DNA of 64,000 nt. It comes from Bondarzewia mesenterica. Lineage: Eukaryota; Basidiomycota; Agaricomycetes; Russulales; Bondarzewiaceae. The translations under genes and the position numbers were made by a program. The notes below the pieces were generated by a model. It was not told the origin of the DNA and ran no database searches. It saw nothing but the letters and a program-made list of their open reading frames with translations. This document shows positions 32,435-44,700 of the stretch, piece after piece. Location: contig SGPL01000040.1 in the NCBI GenBank assembly GCA_004802705.1, positions 1 through 64,000 on the forward strand, in the 5' to 3' direction. Each line of letters starts with the position of its first letter. Positions within the stretch are counted from its first letter, which is position 1.

Positions 32435-33809
32435 CTGTTGCAGACGATGTCCTAGACGTCAAAAGTGGGTTTGGTGTCTTGCAAACAAGAAAGACAGATG
32501 ATAGGAGCGAAGCTAGGCCGATTGAAAGATTATGTATATATCTGTATATATACACAATGGGTATTAGTTTTTCATTCAGTGGTCCCAAGGTGGGCTTTGT
32601 GAAATATGGCGATTGAACTGATCATAGTATATCGCGTAAGTTTCCTGTGAATAGGAGACCCAGATTACAAGCCAGGACTCACGGCGACGCCACTTTACAG
32701 AGAAAAGACGATGTATATAGATCCATACTTACCGTATACGCCACGCAGTATCGTCCGCATGATGCCTACGTTACGTGTAGTATCCGGCCCGCGGATTCAT
32801 TGCGTCAAGACGAGCTTGATGGACACCTATAGATATAGTGATCAATATCAGTCAGGCAGGTGCGCAAATTATCGTGAAAATCGAATAGATGCGGAAGCAG
32901 CTCTTCAGGTGCCTTACGAAGTAGCTGGTGCATTGCACTTCATCTGTGAAATTGTTTCCACACAAGGTTTAAACTCACCAAGATATGTCAGTAACAAAGT
33001 TCAACCACAATGATATCTGCCCGACAGTCTCATCCAATATCTGCGCTGAAGTATCTCCGCTTGCTGACCCATAAGGCCTGCTTTACTTGTTTCTGCATCC
33101 GCGGAATCAAATGGATGAGAACCTAGTAGTGATCATGTCCAGGCAGGCATAATGATAGTGTGTGCGGTGTGCGGTGGATTCCGTGGCAGTGAAAGCGAGT
33201 ACGTGAGGAGGGATGAGGAGTCTCATCTCTTGTCTCCGGGCCGCCTCCCTTGAGCTTGAGCTTGAGCCAATGGGCAGAGCTCTATGCCCGACGTGCTGCC
33301 CTCATACCCTTTGGATCTGTATCGTATTTAAGGATGCCGAGGATTAATATTCATTGTTGGCCTGCGACAAACCTTTCGAGAGTAGGCTAGCTGTCACTCA
33401 GATGCATTTTCTAGTTTCAGAGAGATCGATTCACGCAACTTTTGAGACGCTAGGACAGACCGGCGGCCTTCGAGAATCAGACTCCACAAGACTCCACAGG
33501 GTAATTTGGCGAGCGTATTAGGGTCACTACTAGGTTTAAGTTTTATGTAATGAGCAAGGAAGGAACGAAGCACAGGGATCCTGAAATGGTCCGAAAGTTG
33601 CCTGCAAAGGTTATCTCATGACTCGAAATGTCCGAATTAAGCGATATGTAATTTATTTCGACATAGTATCCGAATCCTCACCTTGTCCTCACCAGTCCTC
33701 ACTTTACCTCTGCCAGACTCACAGACGCTTTCCGGGAAATGAATCATACGGGGATTCGGGACATGTCCGCTCTTTGTATGTTTGTCAGCGCGTGGCAGTG
33801 GAAACACTG
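32435..33809. other. Intergenic upstream of the P450 and the inverted-repeat element
   Basis: About 1.4 kb with no coding motif. It includes the P450 promoter and a GAGCTT direct repeat near 33251-33266. Small frames on both strands lack support. Confidence 0.45.
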
Positions 33810-34405
33810 GGGAGCTCAAAGTTGGCGCTTACGCTGCAAGCGACCGCCGCATACGAGTCCCGCTTATGAGCTCGGATGCGCCCGTGTGATCTTATGTAAT
33901 GTCACGCCCGGACGAGCAAGCATTAAGCAAGTTGAAGCCATTCTCCTCCTTGCTACTGAGCATACTCAATGTGCGCCCTTATCCTTAGGCTTCCCGAACA
34001 GCACAATGAAGTTCTCGTCTTTTTCGATCTCACTGATGAGTTTCCAGGTAAGTTCATTATTATTTGCCGACCAGGGCAAGGGTGGAATAGTTGATGCTTT
34101 GCGAGCTTTTTTGGTTGAAGGCTGTGCAGGTGCCGTTTCGACAGAATTGGGCTTGGCAATTTTGGTTGCATTGCGTCTGCCGCCCATTACAGATGAAATA
34201 AAAAAGGAGCCAAGAGACGTAGATGGTGGTGGTTGAAATCAAAGACGACGCGACGCGACGCGACACGACACGGCACGAGGAGTTGTGGAGGGCCGTGTGA
34301 CGGTGTGACGGTGTTATGTCACGCGTCCATCACAGCTCCACTGGCTCGTAAGCGGGACTCGTATGCGGCGGTCGCTTGCAGCGTAAGCGCCAACTTTGAG
34401 CTCCC
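33810..34405. mobile_element. 596-bp element with perfect 57-bp terminal inverted repeats
   Basis: GGGAGCTCAAAGTTGGCGCT at 33810 starts a 57-bp arm that recurs as a perfect reverse complement at 34349-34405; allowing one mismatch the arms reach 62 bp. The size and long TIRs fit a non-autonomous DNA transposon or MITE of a Mutator-like type. No transposase is encoded. No convincing target-site duplication is visible: the flanks (AAACACTG on the left, TTTATGCA on the right) do not match, so the ends may be slightly inside the real termini, or the structure may have arisen by inverted duplication. The middle carries a small minus-strand ORF (33966-34187) and a short GACGC-type microsatellite at about 34244-34277. 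The right end lies 3 bp before the IleRS start codon. Confidence 0.75.
33966..34187 (-). CDS. Small ORF carried inside the inverted-repeat element
   Basis: A 73-codon frame starting MGGRRNATK with a basic, nuclear-localisation-like PSTKKARK, then WKLISEIEKDENFIVLFGK and a stop. The WKLI-EIE block is like an amino-terminal motif I associate with short, multi-copy agaricomycete proteins that resemble DNA-binding domains of transposon genes, but I cannot name the family with certainty. No intron is needed. It is wholly inside the terminal repeats, so it is either the element's own remnant or a captured gene piece. Confidence 0.5.
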   Translation of the reverse strand: MGGRRNATKIAKPNSVETAPAQPSTKKARKASTIPPLPWSANNNELTWKLISEIEKDENFIVLFGKPKDKGAH

Positions 34406-34408
34406 TTT

Positions 34409-37400
34409 ATGCAGGCTTGCGGACGTCCTGTCTGCTTCCAAACCTCATTCCAGCCACGGCACTTTCCCCGTCGATGCATTGGCGCTAGGGCATTTTCTTT
34501 GACTTGTCATCGGAGACAGGCGAAGCCTGTCGACAACAAGGCCTTCTCAAAGACTCTGTTGCTTCCGAAGACCCCGTTTCCTCTGTGGACCGACGCGTCG
34601 AAAACTGAGGTTGCCTTTCGGGAGAAGACTTGCGGCGAGCTGTATAGATGGCAGGTCAGGTCATGTCTGTATCTTGAGAGTGTTGCGACGTTTTTGTCTC
34701 ATGAGAAGTCTCTGAAGTAGCGGGGGCATGCAGATGGGTCTTCGTTTGTATTTCACGATGGACCTCCGTATGCTAATGGAAGTTTGCATATGGGTACGCT
34801 TCCATTTCTAGAGTGAAGTAGGATTTTTAAGTCTGATGAATCGCAGGGCATGCACTGAACAAGATTTTGAAGGATATAATCAATCGGTATCATGTTTCTC
34901 TGGGACGTCGGGTACAGTGAGTTCCATCTTTATTCTGTTAACAGGGCATTCGTGTCGAATCGTTTGCGATTAAGCTATGTACCCGGATGGGACTGTCATG
35001 GGCTTCCAATCGAGAATAAGGCTCTTCAGAGTCTTGGAGTGAGTACCAATCTGTCTTATGATATGGACACGCATTCTGAACTGGCAATTAGGAAGACCCC
35101 CACAGTCTGCCCCCCAAGTTCATCCGCACTGCAGCCTGGAAAATGGCAAAAAAAGAGATCGCCCGTCAAAAATCCGAATTTCAAGAATTGGGCATCATGG
35201 CAGATTGGAGTGATGCCACGACTTATCGTACACTCGGTTTGCATTCGCATCTCTCAACTTTATCATTCTAAACTCAGTTGACACAATTGCAGACCATGAG
35301 TACGAGATAAGGCAACTGCGCGTGTTCCAGAAGATGGTGGAGCAAGGTACGCGTGGAAACACTTTAATTCGCAAAGAAACCGACTGAAAGCTCACCGATA
35401 TCGTCAGGTCTGATCTATCGACACTACCGCCCTGTGCACTATTCCCCATCTTCCCGCTCCGCCCTGGCAGAAGCAGAATTAGTTTACAAAGATGACCATG
35501 TCTCGCACTCCGTTTATGTCGCTTTCTCGGTCGATACACAGTCTGAAGGCATGAGCGCTGCCTTCCGCGATTTGCTCAGTGAACACGAGAGTATTCGGCT
35601 GTTAGTTTGGACGACGACGCCCTGGACTTTAACCGCAAATATGGTGAGATGACGCGTCCCGCTTGTCTCTTATGTAGCGGGGATTAATACCACACCAACA
35701 GGGCATTGCAGTGCATTCGGATATGGACTACTACTTGGTACGGCAAGTGACGACTCCTCAAGAAGGGATCTTTGTCGTAGCAGCCGACCGCCTTCCATCC
35801 CTTGCACATGTCATCGGAGAAGTCGAAGTCATTGCTCAAGTTAAAGGTTCGTTCATTTGACTCGTCATACATCATCTCATCCTGACACGCGCGTCTATAG
35901 GGTCTGATCTCGTTGGCACCTCCTACTTCTCTTTGTTCTCGTCACTCACACCGGATGTCACCCCGTCCTCACCCCTGCGCATCGTCCCTTCCTCGCACGT
36001 CACTGCAGAATCAGGCACCGGTCTTGTCCATTGCGCGCCCGCGCATGGTGCAGAGGACTACAACGCTTTCCGCGCGCTCGGCCTCATCACTTCATCGTCT
36101 AATGTCCTATGCCATGTAGGCGATGAAGGATTGTTCACGGACGAGGTCATCAATGCTGTTGGTGAAAGCGCTGGTAAGCCATTAGTGGGCCAAGCGGTAC
36201 TGAACAAAGGATCCAAGGCGATCGTGAAGCTGCTGGAGGACATGGGCGTGCTGGTTAAGCTGGAGAAGATCAAGCATCGGTATCCGTATGATTGGAAGAC
36301 CAACGAGCCAATTATCGTAACGTATGTATGCCCATGCTTTTGTACTTCCTTCAAAGCAGGCTCACGGAATTGCCGCATTATTTAGGGCAACATCCCAGTG
36401 GTTTGCAAACTTGGACAACATCAAGGATGATGCGCTTCGTGCCCTTCAAGACGTGTCATTCTATCCGTCAAGTTGTAAGCGCTTGTCTCCTTTCATCGTC
36501 CGCCTTCGCTTTTTTATCTTGTTCATACTGGCCACTTGTAGCCCGCAACCGTCTCGAGTCCTTCATCAAGTCCCGTTCTGAGTGGTGCATCTCTCGACAA
36601 CGTGTCTGGGGTGTTCCGATCCCCTCCCTCCACCATATTGCTACCGACCGTGCCGTGCTCGACTCGACAACCCTGGATCACATCCTTGGCGTACTGCAGA
36701 AAAAGGGTGTCACGTACTGGTGGGAAGGACCGTTAGAAGAGTTCGTACCGCCAGGCTTGTTGGCCGAGGGTGAGAACGCCAGTGAGGTGTGGAGGAGGGG
36801 AACGGACACGATGGATGTGTGGTTCGATAGCGGGTCGTCGTGGTCGATGCTTGATGATCGGGAGGGCAGGCCCCGCGCGGATCTGTGTTTGGAAGGGTCA
36901 GATCAGCATCGTGGGTGGTTTCAAAGTCAACTGTTGACGGCGGTTGGTGTCTCCGCGGGGTCTGGCAAGGTCGTAAAGGCGCCGTATGGCGCTCTGATTA
37001 CTCATGGGATGGTCCTTGATCAAGAGGGCAAGAAAATGAGCAAGTCGCTGGGCAATGTCATGAGTCCCATGGTGATCATTAAGGGCGGGGAGGTTCGTCT
37101 CTTTCTCCCATTTTCTCCTTCTCCTTATCATTGAACGCGGAAATAGGACAAAAAGAAGGAACCTGCGTACGGCGCAGACGTGTTGCGCTTGTGGGCTGCT
37201 ACGGTTGAGTATTGGCGTGACATGTCGATTGGGCAAACAATTTTGACACAAGCAGCTGAGTCCCTCCGCAAGATCCGCAATTCTGCGAGGTTCATGCTGG
37301 GGAATATTGGGACGACGGAAAGTCGGCGGGGCTTGGTCAGAGTCGAACGGAAAGATCTTAGACTGGTACGTCTTGTCAATATTATTTCATACAGGAAGGA

Positions 37401-38538
37401 GAAGTGAGCTGATGCTTGGTATAGGCTGAAAGATACTTGATGCACGAGTTGTATATGCTTGAACGGACGGCTCTGGATGGCTATAATACCTACAATTTTC
37501 CCAAAAGTGTGACATCTGCTCTCTTCCCGTCTGCTTCTCACCAAGTGATTTTTTTGTCCAGTAATCAATGCTCTCACCAACTTTGCCAACGTCACACTCT
37601 CATCTCTCTATTTCGATATCACCAAAGACTGCCTTTACGCTAACAGTTTGACAAGCTTCGAACGGAGATCGGTAGTAACAGTTCTGGAACAAGCGAGTCC
37701 TTACTATTTCTTCTGAAACAATTTCCCTCTGAACGTCATGATCAGGTTCTAGATACAATGACCCATATCATGGCACCCGTAGTACCCCATCTGGCCGAAG
37801 AGATCCACCACACGCTGGAGGGCAGTGGAACTGACAAGTCGGTTGGCGCATCTGTGTTTACAAAAAAGTGGACACCTTTAGTGAGCACAATTGTTCTTTT
37901 CATATCACTTAATCAATAATTTACGCCATCCCATTGAGTCGGCACAGTGGAAAGACGCAGACGCTGAGCGGGATATGGCAGAGTTGCTCCGGGTAAGGAG
38001 CGTCGTACTTGCATTATTGGAAAAGGCGCGAGGTGACAAGTGCGTATTTCGTCTTTTTCACTTCACCCTGCGCCGCCGCTCACGTTCTTTACTCACAGAA
38101 ATTTGAAAAGCTCTTTGGAGGCTGAAGTCGATATCATCTTGCCTGATGATATTTCGACGGATAAAGGGCTCATTGAGCTATTGAGGCGGGAAGGTAAACT
38201 TCAGTCGTTTGATTCAGCATATTTTGCTCATATCTTCTATGCAGAATCATTCCTCAAGACGTTGTTCATCGTGTCCGACGCGTCATTGACCGATGAAGGG
38301 TCTCTGGGCACTTCGTCGCCAGAATGGGCGTACATTGAATCTCTAGACGTCCAGGGTAAATCATTCTCTATTGCAGTCTTTCGAGGTCTGACAATGATTT
38401 ATAGGTTCTGATGACGAGATTGCCATCCGGGTCCGCCCCGCAACAGAGAGCAAGTGCCCGAGATGCTGGACGTATACGCGTCCTGAGGAGGATATCCTTT
38501 GCAAGAGATGCGCCGAGGCTGTCCCTCAGCAACCGTAG
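34409..38538 (+). CDS. Isoleucyl-tRNA synthetase, mitochondrial type
   Basis: A class I aminoacyl-tRNA synthetase. The first exon (34409-34654) encodes a basic, acid-poor N-terminus ([20 protein letters not shown]...) typical of a mitochondrial presequence. Then [21 protein letters not shown] with the HIGH-type [19 protein letters not shown], an editing domain ([33 protein letters not shown]), [35 protein letters not shown] (the KMSKS loop), an anticodon-binding helical domain and a C-terminal zinc-like CPRCWTY...[12 protein letters not shown]. It charges mitochondrial tRNA-Ile. Many short introns were joined by frame; exon 2 is 34721-34793. The start codon is 3 bp beyond the end of the inverted-repeat element. 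The next gene is also a tRNA synthetase. Confidence 0.94.
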
Positions 38539-38904
38539 AATACAATCAAATCTATATAATTTGTAGCTATTCGCACCTTGTTATTCATTGCCTACACAGC
38601 TCAGCACCCCAGCTCTATCTGAAAATCTATGTGACTGTAAGCGCGGCAATAATAAAATGGATTTACTGTCACGTAAAAAAGCTCTGTTGTCTGAGAATTT
38701 TGTTCCTCGACCATCCCGCTTTCGAGCCGGATGCTGGCAGTCCGTCACTGCGTACGTCGACTCCGTCCTCGAGTGGGAACAATTGTTCATGGGCGACATC
38801 TGATAACAGCCCAACTTGTCGAGTCACGCCCAAATTTTGCACGAACTCAATCTCCGAACCGCAACCCTCATCGACCTTTATCCGCTTCTTCGCCCTCCAC
38901 TCCC
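38539..38904. promoter_or_regulatory. Intergenic between the two tRNA synthetase genes
   Basis: 366 bp between the IleRS stop and the ProRS start, both on the plus strand. Must include the IleRS terminator and ProRS promoter. No further motif identified. Confidence 0.45.
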
Positions 38905-41432
38905 ATGGCCTCCCTCGAGTCTCTAACACAGGCTCTCAAATCACTTTCTATAACCCCTGCTGCTGTTGTATCGCACGGAGAGGCCGCCTCCCCGACCGAA
39001 TGGCGAGAGGCGCTCCGGGGTGTGCGCCAGGCTCCAAAAGAGTTCGAGCTGATCAAAACCCTCGTCTTCAAGCCCAAAACTGCAAAAACAGCGACACCCA
39101 TGCCGGTCGTCATTATCGCGCGCGATGAGACAGAGACGAACTCGGGCGCAGTGGGCAAGAAGCTGAATTTGAAGGAACTTAGACTTGCATCGGAGGACTT
39201 GCTCTCTGAGTTTTTCTCGCTTGACAAAAACTCTCGTATGTCTCATTGATTCCTCGGGTATTGAGATTAGTGTGCTAAATTCTGTTAGTTTCCCCCCTTG
39301 CTCTGGATGCTCAAACTTTCTCCAAGGTTGTCACCGTCGTCGATGCATCCCTCGCCACTTCTACCATCCCACTTGCCGTGCACGCTTCCTCCTCAAGCTC
39401 AACACTCTTCCTTTCTGGAAAGGACATTCTCGCATACCTCCACACGCTCGAGACCTCTGATACCAAAATAATTGAGATCGACTTTGCCGCGCTCAAGGCG
39501 GGGACCGCAGCCGGTGCTGCTCCTCAGACCAAGACGGAGAAGAAAGAGAAGGAGGATGCCAAGATCGAAGGGGCCGTGCAGATTGCCATCGGCTTCAAGA
39601 AGGAGGTGGATTTTGCGGCGTGGTATACCAATGTGAGTCTGACGTCGATTCGTAGTCGTGACCACATGTTCAAGGCAGATTGCGAGTAGGTTCTGATCAA
39701 GGCAGACATGCTGGACTACTACAACGTCAGTGGGTGCTACATTCTCAGACCGTGGTCGTATGGCATCTGGGAGATCATCCAAGGTACGTGGCACTGCTTC
39801 AGCATCACTGGCGGATGCTGACCATATCTTAGAATGGTTCAACGCGAAGATCAAAGAGTTGGGTGTCGAAAACGCGTACTTCCCCATGTTCGTCTCTCAA
39901 AAAGTGTTGGAGCGTGAAAAGGACCATATCGAAGGGTTTTCCCCAGAAGTCGCCTGGGTCACGCGAGCGTGAGCGCAATGTCTTCAATCTGGGAGTTGGG
40001 TCGATCGAATTGACATTTTACTGCAGCGGTCAATCAGACCTTGAAGAGCCTATCGCTATTCGTCCGACGTCAGAAACGGCCATGTACCCTTGTGAGTCCG
40101 GTGCGCGCAGGTCGGGAAGCTGCCTTCGCTGACGTGATCTTAGACTATGCAAAATGGATCAAGAGTCATCGCGATCTCCCTCTCAAGCTGAACCAGTGGA
40201 ACAGTGTCGTCCGTTGGGAATTTAAGAATCCTCGTGCGTGTTTGAGGCTTGTTCATCGTGATGCTCATCTCATTTCCGCCTCCAGAGCCCTTTCTCCGCA
40301 CGCGCGAATTCTTGTGGCAGGAAGGCCACACCGCGCATCTCACGAAAGCCGAAGCTGACACCGAAGTCCGCCAAATCTTGGATTTCTATCGCCGTGTATA
40401 CGAAGAGCTTCTTGCCGTCCCCGTCATCCCTGGTGTCAAATCGGAGAAGGAGAAGTTTGCGGGCGGACTCTACACGACTACCGTTGAGGGATTCGTCCCG
40501 ACTTCCGGGCGTGGCATCCAGGCTGCGACGTCTCATTGCCTCGGGCAGAATTTCTCCAAACCCGAGATGTTCAATATCTTCGTTGAGGATCCCAGCGACC
40601 CGACGGGGCAGCGCAAGACGTACGTGTGGCAGAACAGCTGGGGTTTGTCGACGCGCACGATCGGTGTTATGGTGATGGTGCATGGAGATAATCAGGGCCT
40701 CGTACTCCCGCCCCGTGTCGCGAGCGTACAGGTTGTCGTCGTGCCGTGCGGGATCACGGCTAAGACGAGCGACGCCCGGAGGACGGAGATCAATGACAAG
40801 TGCGAGGAGCTTGTGCGCGCGCTCAAGAAGGTGGGCGTGCGCGCAAAGGCGGATCTCAGAGAGGGATACACGCCCGGGTGGAAGTTCAATGAGTGGGAGC
40901 AGAAGGGTGTGCCGTTGCGCTTGGAGATCGGTCCGCAGGACTTGGCCCAACGTCAGACGTTGGGAGTGCGCAGGGACACGGGCGTCAAGGCTCCGCTCGC
41001 GCTGCCAGAGATCGAGACAGCCGTGCCGGCGTTGCTGGAGACGATCCAGAAGGAGATGTTTGAGAGGGCGAGGGATGTTTACATGTCCCACTTGAAGGAG
41101 GTCACCAAGTGGGAGGATGTGGTACCGACGCTGGATAACAAGTGTGTTGTAGTCATGCCGTGGTGCGAGGTCGAAGAGTGTGAGGACGACATCAAGGAAC
41201 GCAGCGGTCGCGCGTGAGTATCGTCTTCCTCTGTAATTGCTTATGAAGCTGACGAGAATTGCTCTATCGTAGTGCTGAGCCTCAGGATGAGCGCGCACCC
41301 TCTGCGGGCGCCAAGTCGCTGGCGATTCCCTTCGATCAGAGTCGCTGGTCCCCGATCGAGCCTGGCAAGACCAAGTGCCCCGCCTGCAATCGCGACGCGA
41401 AGCGGTGGACCATGTTCGGGCGTTCGTACTAG
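38905..41432 (+). CDS. Cytosolic prolyl-tRNA synthetase with N-terminal editing-like domain
   Basis: A class II synthetase of the eukaryote/archaeal type. The N-terminus ([19 protein letters not shown], then [15 protein letters not shown]) is a YbaK/ProXp-type domain, as in fungal Prs1. The catalytic core has motif 1 ([36 protein letters not shown]), [11 protein letters not shown], motif 2 ([28 protein letters not shown]), and motif 3-like [14 protein letters not shown], then the anticodon-binding domain ([27 protein letters not shown]) and a C-terminal zinc-binding-like [18 protein letters not shown], where the terminal Tyr is typical. It joins proline to tRNA-Pro in the cytosol. The start (38905) is the ATG before ASLESLTQ; the stop is TAG at 41430. 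Confidence 0.95.
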
Positions 41433-41745
41433 ACGTGTCTCTGGATAGATTAATTTTGGGCGTCCGTCATGTGTGTTTGTTGGTAGTACCAGGGATTGAA
41501 TGTATTTGATTCGATGAAGTGTAAAACAACTCGTATTTTTCTCAATTTTTTTGCGACTTTGTATGCCTACGATCACGCGGTGCGGCACGTGTTGTAGTGC
41601 GAGACGCGTTTCGCGCGGAACGTAGCTTCTTTCGTCCAATGGACACCGTGTTTCGCTTCTATCCCATCATCTATATCTGCTCTTCATCTAATTCCTTTGC
41701 GCCATCGAAAATCGGGGATTTCGCTCGGGATTATCTTGTCTTATT
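41433..41745. other. Intergenic before the RdRP gene
   Basis: About 310 bp, AT-rich after the ProRS stop, holding its 3' UTR and the RdRP promoter. An upstream frame (41597-41905) overlaps the RdRP start in another frame and is not supported. Confidence 0.45.
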
Positions 41746-44700
41746 ATGGGAGATCGCCACTATGAATTCTGCGACGACCCCGTGCTTTCGGGACGGACCT
41801 GCCCTGGATCTCCCTCATCGGGACACACATCGGATTATTCTGGTCATTTCGACACATCTATATTCGAGCTTGCTGTGGAAACTCCTCCGTGTCCGAGTCC
41901 GGTAACAACGGATGAGTCTCAAGCACGCATGAAGCGCAGCATCTCTGAGGATGTGTCCATAGCATCCGAGCCCGTTTGGCTCCCCCCCGTGAAGCGAGCT
42001 CGAATAGACGCGAAGTCTCGTGCGGGAACTCCGACGCTTAGGTCCACCAGTTCCACATGCGATGTTCCGGCACCGACGGATACTCTTGCGGACGATGCCC
42101 TAAAGCCCTATATCATTGTGAGTATATCTTTACATCCATGCAATATTCAGTGAGAGAATACAAATACCGACTCCTAGGCATCCCATCCGCATATCATAAG
42201 GTATATGAAGAGTAGGGGTTTAGCGTGGGGAACCCAATGGGAGATTGCCCGTCTGATCTCCCAAGGGACGATCAACTGGGATAGTGTGAATATCGACAAA
42301 CTTGATAGCTTGAAGGGTTCGAATAAAGAAGCCGCACCGAAAGTTCAGGGCCTTCTCGTCCCCTCCACCTCGACTAATTCTCAGTATCATCTCGCGTACG
42401 CGAAAGAGACTGCCGCGAAGGTGAGCTCGTTCACAGTTTACCTTTTCGTTGTTCACATGAATATCATCTTGGAGGCTCCATGGGAGGAGTTGGATAAGGA
42501 GGATATTGCGTTTCGCTCGTCGGAATATGCATGCCTTGGTGTTGAAATAACGTCTGACTTGCCCGAAAAAACCAGGAATGGCGAACAACTTATACCCGAG
42601 TCCGAGTCTGGCGAAGATTTCTCCGATGGCTGGTATGGCGGAAAAGTAGAATTCGCGGCCAAGCTTTCACTCATTGAATCCAAGTTGAAGATCACTCTTG
42701 AGCAACCCGAGCTTGGCTCTTCGTCGCGATTCACTCGCCGGTTTGGATCTGACTGGCTAATACGAGTCCGAATCTCGAAGGACGTGCTCCGGAAGCCTGA
42801 GAACGTCAGCTTGGTGGAGAGATTCCTCTGGCGTCCTTTCGTCGTGAATGGACAAGTGTTCCGGTTCTTCTATGCCAACAAGGACCGCAATGCACTTCTC
42901 ATGGCCACGAACGAAGAATTGATCAACGGTGAGGTGAGGTCGAAGCCATCTACNNGCCATCGCATGAGCCTCCTGGAATTCTTCAACTGGCATAACCCTA
43001 TGCACCTGAACAATAAACAGGTATTTTGTCTGCCCATCATCTGACCTTCATGTTCATGACTTTTTGTAGACTNTAGCGAAATGGGCTGCTCGATTCGCAC
43101 TAGGTCTGTCCAATTCCATCCCAGGCGTGCTTCTTGAAGCCGATAATATATTCGATGAGCCTGAAATCAGTGAGTATCTGTATCCGCGTATCACCTTTCT
43201 TTTTTGCTGATGACTTGTGAAGTCTCACCCGCATTCAATGGTGAGGGGAAGCCACCCAGCGAGATGGAAATGACGGACGGCTGCGGATTGATAAACTTCA
43301 GCGGTCTGTGGGTACTNCATCGTAAAGATCTCTGGGGGAGCTTCCCAACAGCGATTCAATGCAGGGTCTCTGGTGCGAAGGTAAGCANGGATCATCACGT
43401 TTGACATTATTNGAGTGGACACGATGGGGATANCATATAGGGCCTTCTGTTGAGACACCCTGGAAAGGAGGAGAACNCTCACAAAAAGCCACGTGTCTGG
43501 CTTCGACCTTCACAGACGAAGATCAAGTACAATTCNTCGTCGCTCCGCGACCCTGCGAAGCGGACGATCGATGTTCTGCGCTCCTCGCATCTCCGTACTC
43601 AGGCCCGTCTCTCGAAAGAAACCATTATCAATCTCGCAGAGAATGGGGTCAATCCNGACCATTTCAAAAANCTCCTCCGCTCGTCGCTTAAGGACGTTGT
43701 TGACAAGCTGTTGAGCTGGGAAGATGAAAATGGGATGACAGAACTATGGTCGACGGTCGCGAAAGAGGGAGGNGTTNTATCCGCACGTGAAATCAGGCAG
43801 ATGTCTGGTACAGCGCGAGTTCGNGGACTNCNTAGNCNTGATTCCGANGACGAGGACAGCGACGATGAAGNTGGTAGTGCAGANAATGAACAGCCTCAGT
43901 CTGCNGCATGGTGGGCTGACGATATAAGTGGGTGTCCATCTTCTTTGGAGGAGACGGTGCTCGTCTTTCTGGACTCGGGGTTCTTGCCCAGCAAAAACAA
44001 GNTATTGGCGCAGAAGCTTCATGAAGTAATTAAGAAGGCGATCAGGTCGCATTGTTCGAAGAGCAGGATCATCATACCGATGGCCTGCTCAGCNTTCATT
44101 GTCCCAGGTANGTGCGNGNNGTAGCNCAACACTGCAATTATCCCTAATCCCAGAGCAGACCCGTGNGNCGTTCTAGAGGAAGGCGAGATTCACGTCAAGA
44201 GTAGCTCCCGAGATCTCAGGAAGCCTGATGGCACGATGAGTGATNGAGTGATCGGCGATGTCCTTGTGAGTGNTTTCCTGGGTAATGTAGNTTGACACTG
44301 ACGCTCNGTTTCGTAGGTGACTCGAAATCCNTGTAANCTGCCAACCGANGTNCAAAAGGTAGGCCCTGTTCATTGGTAACTGGNGATGACCATGACCTGA
44401 AACATATGCAAAGGTCAGAGCTGTNTTCAAGGCAGAGCTTGATGAGTACGTCAATGTNATTGTCTTCTCGGTCAAAGGNTCTCGTCACCTGGCGAGTATG
44501 CTTGGGACAGGTAAGCTTTACTATCCCGTCCGTTTCATCCGGCATCTGATCATACTTTNTTTNAATNAGGCGACTACGATGGTGATAAAGTCGAGGTAAT
44601 CTGGCAGCCNGANATAGTCAACGATTTTCNAAACGCCGACCCGAAGTTGGCGGATCCCCCCGCAGACCTGGAAAAGTCCTTCAAGAAGGAGAACGAGACG

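Noticed and set aside
40270..41298. 342-codon minus-strand frame
   Set aside because: Antisense of the ProRS catalytic and anticodon domains; long only because the codon use of that gene avoids antisense stops.
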